Assembly: GCA_027946365.1 (NCBI GenBank)
Contig: JAPEUQ010000007.1
Coordinates: 124,001 to 188,000, forward strand
Source: Kalmusia sp. IMI 367209
Taxonomy: Eukaryota > Ascomycota > Dothideomycetes > Pleosporales > Didymosphaeriaceae
DNA: 64,000 bases
Direction: 5' to 3'
In this document: positions 34,559 to 46,326 of the stretch, piece after piece
How positions within the stretch are numbered: position 1 is the stretch's first letter
How the letters are laid out: each line of letters begins with the position of its first letter
The notes under the pieces: model-generated
Told to the model about the DNA's origin: nothing
What the model saw: only the letters and a program-made list of their open reading frames with translations
The model's database searches: none
Made by a program: the position numbers and the translations under genes

Positions 34559-37500
34559 ATGGCTGAAGCCATATCCCTTGATCCTTCGATTCCGGCAGAT
34601 GGCGCGCTAATCGCAGATCAACCGGGAGGACCAGCAACAAGCGAACGCGACGATCGGAGTGAGGAAGTGCGCGATGCGACGAAGCTTAATATAATCCCTC
34701 TGCTTTTCATCCTGGATCACACTGGCAAGAACTACCCTATTCCATGGGAGAAGGGCCAGAATTTCTCGGTACGAATAGTATTCGCCTTACACCTTCCTCA
34801 AAAACGCTCACAACTTTTCTTGCAGCAATTCAAATCCTACGCTGAAGAAATCTATGCGCGCAAGGGCGAGCATGGATCTCTAGAGAAGATCAATGATGAC
34901 CAATTCGATGTGGCACTTGTAGTCGATCATGAAGACCGTATAATACTGCCGAGCCTGTGGGATGCCTTAGTGCACGAGGGAGCGACTGTACGCATTTTAT
35001 TCTGGTCTGACGAGCATCGAATTTCCACACAGCGGCATTCTTTGTCTAGAGACCAAGTATTCGAGGTCATAGATGATACTGTTGTTCAAAATGACCAAAG
35101 AGATGAGCAAGCATACGGAACACAGTCGCCGCATGTAGGATCGTTGACCCACAGTGACCACGAAGATATCGAGGAGAGCGAGTCTGCATCAGAAGACGAC
35201 GATTTGGTTTCTGTGCCGCCACCTGCCGAACCTGTAAGTCAATGTGGAATACGTAATGAGCTGTACAGTCTCTCATCGAGAATAGGTACGTGCGGTCATC
35301 AAGCCTGTAGACGAGGAAGGTAATCCGCTGTCTGTCGAAGTAGACACGAAATGGATCGCAGAGCATATGTTCGCGAGCAAGGAGGACGGAAGCAGCAAAG
35401 ACTCATTATTGAGGGGACCTCGTGAGGCCCACAATATGACAACACAAGCACTCAAGATCAAAAGCTATAACCACCACTTCAGAAAACCGCACCACAATGG
35501 AAGTGCATACTCTTCCTGGGCCGGACAATAGCGCATTCTCCTCTAGTATCAGGATCCGCTGGTACCATGTATATGGGAATGAATTAGATTGGTCCCAATT
35601 CAAAGTAAGCTGGCCCATCGAAAAGTTTACTTAACTGATACATTGATAGAGCACTTGCCTGACATTGCCAGATATTTCTGAGCGGACTCGGTTGCTGATT
35701 TTAAAAACGCTACACAAGGTCGAGAAAGAGAAGATCAAGGCCTTCCTTGACGGCATGTTCATGGAACCTGGGACCGTTTTACGTGGTGATGAATATAATC
35801 AAGCTGACCCTGATTCCGTCATCTTCTCTTGCATACCGTATTTCGATATCCAGAGACCTCTTCCGACAAGTACACAATCCGACCGTCTACATCCTCCTCG
35901 GACCTTGATGCAGTCATACTACCCCTATGAGCCAGTGAGGGGATCGCGATGACGAACAAGCTTACAGAAAATTCGGCAATTCAAGAGCGGAGGGCCTGAT
36001 TCACGTGCCATCGTTATGGATGTTAAATGTCAGTGGTAAAGCAGTGGTCACATGTGGTTACGGTCCACTTTCAAGCGATTTCACAAATTCTATCAAGATT
36101 CTCGAAGAAAATCTCAGACAGCTGGGAGCAAACAAAGAAAATTCAATAACTTCGATTCGGATGACGGACTTGGATGGGCGTGTCCTACTCTACTCGCTCC
36201 GTGAATGCGGCACCTACTTTCAAGTTGAACAAAGAATCAGGGAGTTGCAACGTTTCGCGAGTAATCCATGGTATGAAAGAGGCCCCAAATTACTTTTCCA
36301 AGGACAAGGAGAGACGATGAAAGTGACTCCAGTAAATTGGCCGATCATCATACAGCAAAAGAACGTTATTTTTCTCGATATATCTGTTGTCGAAGAATTT
36401 GCCGAGAACACACCCAGTGCATTTTCCTGGCTCACACATCACGAAGAATTAATCAAGATTTCAGTGCCGCCATTTTACCACTGGCCTTCTGCATCAGAGA
36501 AGAGCGATGATCGTCTTGATTCCTTATCTGCGGACGTTAGGCATGCCATTCGGTACGTGCCCTATATTTATATATATGAGTCGCCGTGCTGACCTACCAC
36601 TTCTTCAGATGCCTAGAGCAGGTAGAGAAGTCCATGCTCAACGAGACGCTACCTGAGTTCGACACCGGCGGTCCTGTGGACCGGACTTTCACTTCGACAA
36701 AATACTACGAATCTCTCCCTGAGGACACGTTCGAGGATATCGAACAATCTTTGCTCTCCCGAGTCCGTCTGCAAGATTCTGGAGCGGGTAAATTTCATCG
36801 CACGCACCACCAAAACATAATCCATAATCAATCGTCTAAGCTTGCTCACAAAGCCCATGAGTTCATGAGAGTTGTACATGACACACTATGTCTTTTCGTA
36901 GGAGATGTTGACAAGTGCGCTTTGCTGCGAAAGGTCTGGGGAGCTATGGCCAACGTCTCAGCAATCATAGGGAGGCTACAGAAACATCCTGCCTGCGATT
37001 CTGACCCCAAGGAGTATAGCGATCCTGGCTGGAAGACAACTAAGACAGGCACTCGGTCTTGGCGCATCCGCACGCCTACAATATCGTATACCTACTCCAA
37101 CCAGGGCGCTACAAAGTTCGACCTTCCACTTCCGGATAATGACAAAGAATTCGGGGATGCTGTAAAAAAATGCAGACGATGTGCTCGCGAGGCACCTTTC
37201 GACAGCCCCACCGCTGCTTTGGAACATTTACGCAATCACGTCGTAGCCGAGGCCACTAAGCAAGGTGGATCGGCATCCAGCTCTTTTGTCAAGGGTACTG
37301 AGGAATTGAAAGATTGGGTTCGTAACGATGACCAAGCGTTACTAGAATCCACAATTGCCGGCGCTTGCACGATCTTGCATCGCGCGACCGATGAAGCGCG
37401 CGTGATCTACGAACAGCTCTACGAGCTTGCAAACGGCGTTCGTAACGATCAAGGCGAGCTGTCAGATCTTTACACTTTTCCGCGTAAACTCCTTGAGACG

Positions 37501-39274
37501 CTACATCGCCTTCTCGTCTTCTACTTTGCAGTCGAACGGAGTCTATACTACACTGAAGAAGACTTCGATCGAACGAAAAAAGGAGGCTCTCTGGAAGACT
37601 ATCCGTATAGTAACCTTGGTCTCGAAGTTTTGAATAGATTTAGTGATAGCGTCAAGTCGCCTCTGTTACAGGCACGAGTGGAGCTATGCGAAATGGTGCG
37701 CTCACAGACACCTAACGACTACTCAGAGAGAATTTCTTGGGGTCCTGAATCCATTTCTAGTTGGTTGATGAGGCGATTGATCGTCAAACCTCTCGAAAAG
37801 AGCATGACTGTCGGTGATATGTATCGAGAGTACCTTACAACTCTGGTAAGTAAAGAAAAAAAGCACACAGTGCTCGCTCGAGTAAAAGAATTACCTCTAG
37901 GTCATTTTTTTCCGTATGGTATACTCGTGTCAAGAAGATCACAGAGTAACATCCTGTACGGAAACTAATGACTTGATACTGTATTGCTGTTGAGCTCCCC
38001 AGCTGACAAAGCAATAGCAATTCCAAGTCAACCATAGACCCGGAAAACGACTTCTACGCTCCATCAATCTTTTACAAGAGGAGTTAACAATCCTTGCACA
38101 AGTGAACGACTGGCAAACACAGCTTGTTCAAAACTACATACGCGTTCTGGATGATTCCACTTATCCAGTCGATATTCCTTCTCGCCGAGCTCTCTTCCCA
38201 TTCGAAAAACTCCTTCTAAACTCATGTCTCGAGAATCTCGCCCTCACGCGTGAAGAGTACGAAGACCAGATTCGCCGATGCGGTCCACTCTCCGATACCA
38301 CCAAACAAAGCGCCGAGATCAACGAAGAAGACCACGGCAAAGCAATTCTCGTCTTCACCGTCGTCACTGTCATCTTTCTCCCGCTGTCTTTTGTCACGTC
38401 GTATCTGGGTATGAACACGAGCGATATTAGAGACATGGACAACAAGCAGAGCCTGTTTTGGGAAATCGCTCTTCCGCTCACCGTCAGTGTCATGGCCATC
38501 ATGATGGCAATAGCTTACAATGGCGACGAAATACGCGATTTCAGCTCCTCTGTCTACCGCTCCCTCACCGGAAAGCAAGCTCGTAATCTCTCTATGCGCG
38601 GCATCAGCGTAATGCAGAGGAAACGCGCGGTAAAGAATCCAGGAGATTCTTCGTCCACGCTCTCCATGGCCGACGATGCCGAGTACGCTGCGCCAAAACC
38701 TAAACCAGACTTCTACCACGAAGTAATGGGGTACCACAGCGCACCGATCCGCTCCAGGAAAGCAATTCCGACTGTAGAATTTGCGAATGTCGAGACTAGC
38801 TTTAAGAAGAAGGGTCGAGCTGATGTTTGGAGCGAAGACGAGTGGTACAGTCCTCGTACACGCGCACGCCCTCAACCGAAGTATGACCCTGTGCCGGTCA
38901 CGACGTATGCTGAGCCCGCCGCGCTTCGGCCGCCACCGCCGCCGCCAGTGCCTGGTCCGCCTGATGGTCGGCCGACGTACATGCGCATCCATCGAAAGTA
39001 CATAGTCCCTTCGGTGCTCGACGGTGCCTACCTGCCGTGGGAGTATGACCCCCGAGATTCCAATTACATCATCATACAACAATATCTAGAGGATTGGGAA
39101 ATAGACGGTTTGTTCAACAAGAGTAGGACATTGATGAACGCAAGGGAAACAACGCCCGTGAGACCGGTTGGGTACAAGAATGACGATCTATGGACGAGCG
39201 GAAGGGGTGAGTATGTGTGGGTCAACAAGCGGAAGAGAAGGATAAGGCCGAGACCGAGAGCACCGTATGTATAG
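34559..39274 (+). CDS. Large protein with N-terminal ubiquitin-like region and C-terminal CorA-like membrane domain (apparent 1-base frameshift)
   Basis: About 1423 aa. Exons: 34559-34768, 34826-35233, 35286-35421, 35483-35604, 35650-36552, 36609-37845 and 38018-39274. The start carries a ubiquitin-like (ULD-type) region: FILDHTGKNYPIPWEKG, then VDHEDRIILPSLWDALV. A long alpha-helical middle follows. Two TM helices come near the end (VFTVVTVIFLPLSFVTSY and ALPLTVSVMAIMMAIAY), with LGMNTSDIRD in place of the CorA GMN loop. The cytosolic tail is long and Pro/Arg-rich. Mg2+ transport is not proven; such fungal proteins may be regulatory. Exon 5 shifts frame at GGGG 35939-35942: dropping one G joins YYPYEPV to RDRDDEQAYRKFGNS. 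Intron 1 (57 nt) is stop-free and a multiple of three, so it could be retained, adding 19 residues. Confidence 0.8.
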
Positions 39275-39902
39275 AGGGACGCGTGGATATGAGATCGAGA
39301 TAGAATTGGAGGAGTGTGGATTGGAACGTCCGATCGACTGGGCCAGTAACTAGATAGTACCGTGTTCCAGGACACTCTACGCAAACATGTACAGAGCACG
39401 CAAACAGTCGCATATCCCAATATGATATGATTTTCAACCCAGCTCGACAGAGAGCGAGCGCATTACAAAGTACAACTACACACTAAGCTACAAGGTATCA
39501 AAGCTGCACCATAAATCACCATACCCACCACGCACATCCAGGTAAAGCAAAGCAAAGCCACCTGGGCTATCGCGAGCGCTCAAGCAGCCGCCAAAACACG
39601 AGCCAATTTGCTCAAGTCGTTATTCGTAGAAGGTCATAAGAAGCCGAATGAAGAAATCGCTGAAGCGCTAGAAGCAAAAAGCTGACGATTTAGAACAGAG
39701 GATAGGAAATGCCTGTTGTAGGTGTTGATGTGTCAACTGTTGGTATTGACATAAGAAAGGGGGGTAATGTACAGGGTACAGGGATGAGGTTGTGGCGAGT
39801 AGATGGGAAGTGGTGGCAAGAACGTGTCGGCCATCAGAGCAAGCGGCGCGGCGGGGCAGTTTGCCTGCGTGATGTGCGACGTGGCTAATCTTCCAGCAGT
39901 GC
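39275..39902. other. Convergent intergenic, 0.63 kb
   Basis: Shared 3' region of the CorA-like gene (+) and the PH-domain gene (-). No coding pattern. Confidence 0.6.
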
Positions 39903-41294
39903 CTAATGGTGCGGTACCTGTGACGGGGCAGCCGCTGGCGGGTTCTTCTGGACAGGTTGCTGTGCACTAGTCGATGTTCTCGGGAGCGGGTTGCCTGCCG
40001 CCTGCAGCACACGTTGCTGTTCAGCCTCCTTCCTCTTGACCAGCAAGCTCTTGAATGCGCCAAGCCATTTCGACAAGGTGTTTTCGTCGGGCGCGCTGAA
40101 GCGGAAATTCTTGTCTTCAGAGATGACTTGGAAGCAATGCTGCTTGCTCCTGGACGGGGGATCGATGTCTACTGCATCAATGATATTCGGGAAGGGAATG
40201 ACAAGATTCGCAGAGTACTCTTCTTCATTCTTGTAGAGGCCGAGCGCTTTCGGTCGCAGCACAACCCAGACCTTCTTCCACTGTCGCACACCGCCTTTCG
40301 ACTTGAGAACGTAGAGCCAGCCGTGGAATACGACACGTTCGTTGTCTGGCATGGTCCCAATATTGCTCTGCTGGCTAAAGTTGTGGAGTTCCTGCTCTTG
40401 AGGTGGTGGGAGAGAATTGGCAGAGCCCTGGAATATAGCATGTACGGGCCCACCTGTGTCTGAAAAATCCGAAAACGAGCCATGTTCGTTGCCCGAGTAG
40501 TGCAGGGTGTGGGATGGCCGCCGGGCGCTGTGCATGTTCCCAGGGGCCACTGAGCTAGACGGCCGGGGCTCGGCCTCAGACGAGCTCGATCCAATGTTTT
40601 CTCTCTTGGACCTGTCGAAGCCAGTGAATGTCTTGTCCCCAGTGGGGCTCATGAGGACCATGTCCTCTTCGTCCTCGTCTATGCGCGCCTCGGTCCGGAT
40701 GAGGTCCACCCACTGCTGCGCTTCCTTTTCGGTCGCGGCGCCGAAGTGGTAGTTGCGAGCGGGCGAGAAGATGCCGAAGACGTGCTGTATCTTCTTCTTG
40801 GAGTCCTTTTGGCGCGCAACGGCGGTGATCTCGGAGAGGGTGACCTGGTGACGGAGCTTGGTCTCGTCCTTGTCGCGGTAGATGGAAAGGAGGTTCGGAC
40901 GGAGGACGATGTAGACGGGTTTCCACTGCTGCGCTGGACGTCAACACACGGGGGAAAGTTGTGGGTTGGAAGTTTCTACCTTTGTCTTTCGCGTGCGCTT
41001 CATGATGGTACCATGCTTGATGATGCGGTCAAACTCAAAGCAACCGTTCTGGTTCACGGGCGACATGAGGCCGGTGTTGTTCGCTCGCAGGCCTTCGAAG
41101 CGCGGCTGGGCAGACGGCGTGTCGAGCTTCATGGGCGGCGGGCGCATGGAGACGGGCTTCGTGGGCGTGTGGAAGGAGGTGTCGGCCATCGTGACTGCCA
41201 TGGCGTGGTGCGCTGCATCCAGAGGCGATGTGGGAGAGGGTGGGAAGGGCGATTGCTGTGCGGACGGCGCAATGTTTGGGGGGTTTGGAGGCAT
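39903..41294 (-). CDS. Protein with two pleckstrin-homology domains
   Basis: 446 aa from exons 41294-40980 and 40928-39903. After a Pro-rich, disordered start, PH1 begins near FDRIIKHGTIMKRTRK, continues across the intron with QWKPVYIVLRPNLLSIYRD, and ends at ATEKEAQQWVDLIRTEA. A Ser-rich linker follows. PH2 runs from VVFHGWLYVLKSKGGVRQW to DENTLSKWLGAFKSLL. Both have the closing Trp of the fold. The tail is Pro/Gln-rich. Tandem PH proteins of this size bind membrane phosphoinositides, and several fungal ones work with TORC2 or sphingolipid signalling, but no diagnostic motif picks one role. Divergent with EFL1, sharing a 594-bp promoter region. Confidence 0.85.
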
Positions 41295-41888
41295 TATGAT
41301 TCGGTGTCTGCGCTATAGCAGGGAGATCGACAAGCACGGTAGGCGAGCAGCAAGGGCCATGCGAGGGTGGAGCTTGGCTGCTGGGCAGCACGAGCCCTGG
41401 CAGCAGGAGCAATCGGAGTATGTTACAGACGAAACATGGAGGGCCTTCGCTCTGGACGTGGAGGATGCGGCTCGACGCCGGCACCGAAGACTGGTTGTCG
41501 CGTCGTGGGAGGCACTGCTGTCGTTAGCCCGCTGCTGATCACCAACCATGTCAACGGCGCGGGTACTGACGTACGCGCTGCGTCGCACAGTGCCGCCACC
41601 AGCGATTAGTGGGGTCGGCCCGCGGCTGCGTCGTCGAAAAACCACACTCATAGTGAGTCGAGAGCCAACCGCTTGCCATATTTGAGAGGCAACCCCCCGA
41701 CCGCCTAACGTCCTGTCATTCCAATCTATGTTTGGTACCTCTCCACACACTCCTGATCGCACCGACTGAAACCCATCTCCTCTTCCGCGCGTGAAGCCGC
41801 CGGCGCACTCAGGGACCCCAACCGTCAGCGACCGAATCGCGCCCTGAGAAGCTCCAGACCTGCGAAGAGCGAAAGCGCCGCCGCCGGA
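41295..41888. promoter_or_regulatory. Divergent promoter region between the PH protein and EFL1
   Basis: 594 bp between head-to-head start codons. It must serve both genes; no specific binding site is named. Confidence 0.55.
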
Positions 41889-44800
41889 ATGCCCGTCGTC
41901 GCCCCAGAGAAGCTCGTGTCGCTGCAGCAGGCGGCTGAAAGCATCAGAAACGTACACCAAACCCCATCAAGCCTCGTTCCTCGACCCAGGCTAACAGCGC
42001 GCAGATATGCATCCTTGCCCACGTCGTACGCTCTTCGCATCCTCTTCCCCGTCATCATCTCTGCTAAAGTCGCCAGGACCATGGCAAAACCTCGCTCACG
42101 GATGCCCTCATCGCCACCAACGGCATCATCTCCCCCAAGCTCGCCGGCAAAATACGTTACCTCGACTCGAGACCCGACGAGCAGCTGCGGGGCATTACCA
42201 TGGAGTCGTCTGCCATATCATTATACTTCTCCCTACTACGGCGATCCGCCCCGAACGCCCAGCCCGAACAGAAAGAGTTCTTGATAAACCTCATAGATTC
42301 CCCCGGGCACATTGACTTCAGTTATGAAGTGTCGACCGCCTCGCGGTTGTGCGATGGCGCTGTTGTGCTTGTAGATGCCGTCGAAGGCGTGTGTAGCCAG
42401 ACTGTGACCGTATTACGCCAGACGTGGATTGAGAAACTGAAACCCTTGCTCGTCATTAACAAAATGGACAGACTAATCACAGAACTTAAGATGAGCCCGG
42501 CCGAGGCATATACACACTTGAGTAAGCTGATAGAACAGGTCAACGCCGTCATGGGCAGCTTTTACCAAGGCGAGCGCATGGAGGATGACCTCCGCTGGCG
42601 AGAGAAGATGGAGGAGCGTCTCAACGCTGCCGCCGCCGAGAAGGCAAACTCCGCTTCGTCCTCGGTCATCGAGAATGGTGACAGCATAGATACCACAAAC
42701 ACCCCAGCCGAGTACGAGGAAAAGGACGACGAAGACATTTACTTCGCTCCTGAAAACAACAACGTCATCTTCAGCAGCGCCATCGATGGATGGGCCTTTA
42801 CCGTTAGACAATTTGCAAGCCTATACGAGCGAAAGCTTGGCATCAAGCGCTCTGTGTTAGAGAAAGTTCTCTGGGGCGATTTCTACCTAGATCCCAAGTC
42901 GAAGCGAGTCCTGAGTTCCAAGCATCTCAAAGGCCGCCATCTCAAGCCAATGTTCGTCCAGCTGGTGCTCGACAACATCTGGGCTGTATATGAAGCTACT
43001 ACAGGAGGTAACAATGGGAAGGGGTGCGTGGATTTCCTTTCCTCTTGTTCTGCGTTGTATATACATTTTTCAATATACTCATTCATTTTCCAACAGAGAT
43101 CCCGCAATGGTAGAGAAGATCACCAAGTCGCTCAATTTGACTATCCCTGCGCACATTCTGCGGTCCCGCGATCCACGAGCTCTTCTCACTACTCTCTTCG
43201 CAGCGTGGCTTCCTCTTTCCACAGCGCTACTGGTCTCAGTGACGGAGTACCTACCGTCGCCACCCAAAGCGCAAGCCGAACGGATCCCCGAAATTATAGA
43301 CAACTCTCCTGGTGCCGACTATGTCGACCCTGAAGTCAGAGACGCCATGGTTGAATTCAGGACTGCAAAGGATGCGCCAGTCGTAGCCTACGTCAGCAAA
43401 ATGGTCTCCATACCCGAGAGCGAGCTGCCCGAAAACAAACGAAGGGGAGGAGCACTGAGCGCCGAAGAAGCTCGAGAGCTCGGCCGCAAGAAGCGTGCCG
43501 AGATAGCTCGCCAGCAAGCACTGACGAGCGGTGGCGCTGATGCTATGGAAAGCGTAACCTCCGCACTCAGTGGAGCTGCAATTGGAGAATCAGAGATGCC
43601 AGAGGAGAGCGAAGAGACTAATCAAGAATCGGAGCAGCTGATCGGCTTTGCACGCATATATTCGGGCACACTGAGCGTCGGCGACGAAGTCTACGTACTA
43701 GGCCCCAAGTTCACTCCCGCTAAGCCACATACTACCCCGGAGCCACAAAAGGTCAAGGTCACTGCGCTCTATCTCATGATGGGACGGGGCTTGGAATCTC
43801 TGACCACGGTTCCAGCTGGTGTTGTCTTTGGTATTGGCGGACTTGCCGGCCGCGTGCTCAAGTCAGGAACGCTGTGCTCGCAACTTCCTGGATCGGTCAA
43901 CCTGGCAGGTATCAGCATGGGTACGCACTCGATCGTGCGAGTTGCGCTGGAGCCGGAGAATCCATACGACCTTGATAAGATGATCAACGGTCTGAAGCTA
44001 CTCGTTCAAAGCGATCCTTGTGCAGAGTACGAAGTGCTACCAAGCGGTGAGCACGTCATCCTCACGGCTGGCGAGTTGCATTTGGAACGGTGCTTGAAGG
44101 ACTTGAAGGAGCGATTCGCAAAGTGCGAGATTCAGGCCGGTGCCCCAATCGTGCCCTACCGCGAGTCGATCGTCGCAGCGGCAGAAATGAATGCACCGAA
44201 GGACCCGAACTTACCGCGCGGAACTGTCATCACCACTACGGTGAGCAAACAAGTCACCGTGCGTCTACGTGTCCGACCGCTTCCTCCTAGCGTGACAGAA
44301 TTCCTCGGGAAGAACGCTGGAGCCATCAAGAGACTGTTTAGTGATCAGAGGGACGAAGAAGAAACGCAGCAAAATGCTAATGACACGTCCGCCGATGCTC
44401 CAGCCGTTGAGCAAGATGGCATGGAGGAAGCCGAGCAGCTAGAAACGGGACATACCCTGACGCAGGAAGAATTCAGGAAGCAGCTGGAGGACGCATTCAA
44501 GGAAGCAAAAGGCCAACGAGAAATCTGGGCCGATGTCATCGAAAAGATCACGGCTTTCGGACCTAGGAGAATAGGCCCCAATATCCTCGTTGATGTCACT
44601 GAGGAGGGCATCTGTGGGAAAGTGTAAGTCCTCTATCCATCTCATGCCTCTTTCATCACTAACATCTTCCCAGTCTTCGTGATTCCAATCCCCCTAATCC
44701 CGTCTCCACAGACCATTCCTCATCCACCCTGACCGCCCACTCCCTCACTTCAAACATAGCCTACGCCTTCCAACTCGCCACCGCCCAAGGCCCCCTCTGT

Positions 44801-45403
44801 GCTGAGCCCGTGCAGGGAATCGCCGTCTTTCTCGAGGAAGTCACCATCTCTCTCCCGTCGTCCGAAGAATCCGGCGCAGACCGCATGGGCCGTCTCACCG
44901 GTGAAGTCATCAAGACCGTACGCTCAGCCATCCATGCCGGCTTCCTTGACTGGTCTCCTCGCATGCTGCTCGCCATGTACACGTGCGAGATCCAAGCCTC
45001 CACCGACGTCCTGGGCCGCGTCTACGCCGTCCTGACGCGCCGCCGCGGACAGATCCTCTCTGAGACGCTGTCCTCGACGTCCTCTGCCTCGACAACAGGC
45101 AACCAGACCTTCACCATCAACGCGCTGCTCCCCGTCGCAGAAAGCTTCGGCTTCAGCGACGAGATCCGCAAGAGGAGCAGCGGCAGCGCGTCCCCGCAGC
45201 TACGTTTTGCGGGCTTCGAGATGCTGGACGAGGATCCCTTCTGGGTGCCGTTTACGGAGGACGAGCTCGAGGATCTGGGCGAGTTGGCGGATAAGGAGAA
45301 CGTGGCGAAGCGGTATATGGAGCGGGTGAGGCGGAGGAAGGGATTGCTTGTGAGGGAGGTGCTGGTCAGGGATGCAGAGAAGCAGAAAAATTTGAAGAGA
45401 TAG
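41889..45403 (+). CDS. EFL1: Ribosome assembly GTPase EFL1 (Ria1)
   Basis: 1095-aa cytoplasmic GTPase related to EF-2, which works with Sdo1/SBDS to release Tif6 (eIF6) from new 60S subunits. Exons: 41889-41951, 42005-42025 (a 21-nt micro-exon), 42077-43023, 43097-44623 and 44674-45403. G motifs: ICILAHVDHGKTSLTD, built from exons 2 and 3 so the P-loop spans an intron; GITMESSA; DSPGHIDFS; NKMDR. An acidic insert (EEKDDEDIYFAPENN) in the G domain distinguishes EFL1 from EF-2. Later parts show QLIGFARIYSGTLSVGD (domain II), AGELHLERCLKDL (domain III) and the domain IV/V end. EF-2's diphthamide loop is absent, as expected. Confidence 0.95.
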
Positions 45404-45864
45404 GGCGTGCTTTTTTTTGGACTCCGAGGGCTGTATGGGACAGCAGTAAAAATCTTTTCTAGATGGTGTTTGAGCGTAGAATAGAGGGCTTATGAACCTA
45501 TCAAGTAGATTTCAGGCTATGTGCGAATGATTTTATGAGATGTTGTAAAGTGCTAGTTCGTTTAGATATGTTCGGCCGCTTTATATGCCTGTTCTACGAC
45601 TTCAAGCAATATCCATGAAACTGCTGTTTACGAAAGCATACAGGAAAAACATAGTACAATCACGCAAACAGACTGAGGAGATATCGGTAAGAGTCATTCA
45701 CAAACAGCAAACCCAACCGGTCTATATAAACACCAGATATCGACTGTCTTCCCTCCACTCGAGAAGCGATACAAGCGACACCTCGCCCCTCCTACAGCAG
45801 CCACGATAGTCGAACTCAGCCCGCAAGTCCAACACCACGCCACGGCTCTGCCAGCCACCACGCA
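45404..45864. other. Convergent intergenic, 0.46 kb
   Basis: Between the 3' ends of EFL1 (+) and the DPBB protein gene (-). T-rich just after the EFL1 stop. No gene is supported. Confidence 0.6.
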
Positions 45865-46326
45865 TCAAATAACCTCCCAACCCGCCCCAAAAACATTGAC
45901 GTGATAATCGCCACTCCCGACCTCGTCCCACGGGCCCTGCAACAAATCCAGACTCCACGGGCCCCCGGCCGCCCTGCACCCAGGACACTGATCCACGATG
46001 GTCGCCTCGCACGTCCGCCCGTCGGGGTTCCGCAGCCTGATCTTTTTCCCGCAGTACGAGGAGAAGTTCTCCACGGACGCGTCGAGCGCGACCATCATCG
46101 AGGACGGGTCTCTCATGTGGAAGCGCTCTTCTTGGCCGTAGGTGGAACACGCGCCGTAGGTGTCGATGGATTCGAGCGGGTAGGCGGCGATGGGGGAGAA
46201 GCGGACGTTGGTGTGGGATTCGCCGCGTTTGACGGTGGGGTTGGTGCGGGTGTGGTTTTGCATGAGGGGTGAGGCGGAGGTGAGGGTCGTGAGGAGGAGG
46301 GTGAGGGCTACGGATAGAAGCTTCAT
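45865..46326 (-). CDS. Small secreted RlpA-like double-psi beta-barrel protein
   Basis: A single-exon protein of 153 aa. The signal peptide is MKLLSVALTLLLTTLTSAS, and a Lys-Arg site (TVKRGES) shortly after could be cut by Kex2. The mature part has the double-psi beta-barrel pattern of RlpA/expansin-like fungal proteins: DTYGACSTYG, ALDASVENFSSYCGKKI, CEATIVDQCPGC, and SLDLLQGPWDEVGSG. The conserved acidic residue in VDQC is kept. Related proteins (barwin-like, cerato-platanin neighbours, papain inhibitor of fungi) are secreted and sometimes act as effectors; no enzymatic role is shown here. Confidence 0.88.
   Translation of the reverse strand: MKLLSVALTLLLTTLTSASPLMQNHTRTNPTVKRGESHTNVRFSPIAAYPLESIDTYGACSTYGQEERFHMRDPSSMMVALDASVENFSSYCGKKIRLRNPDGRTCEATIVDQCPGCRAAGGPWSLDLLQGPWDEVGSGDYHVNVFGAGWEVI

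Noticed and set aside
38222..39082. 286-codon open frame antisense to the CorA-like exon
   Set aside because: A shadow of a well-supported coding exon; composition is rich in Arg and His as antisense frames usually are.
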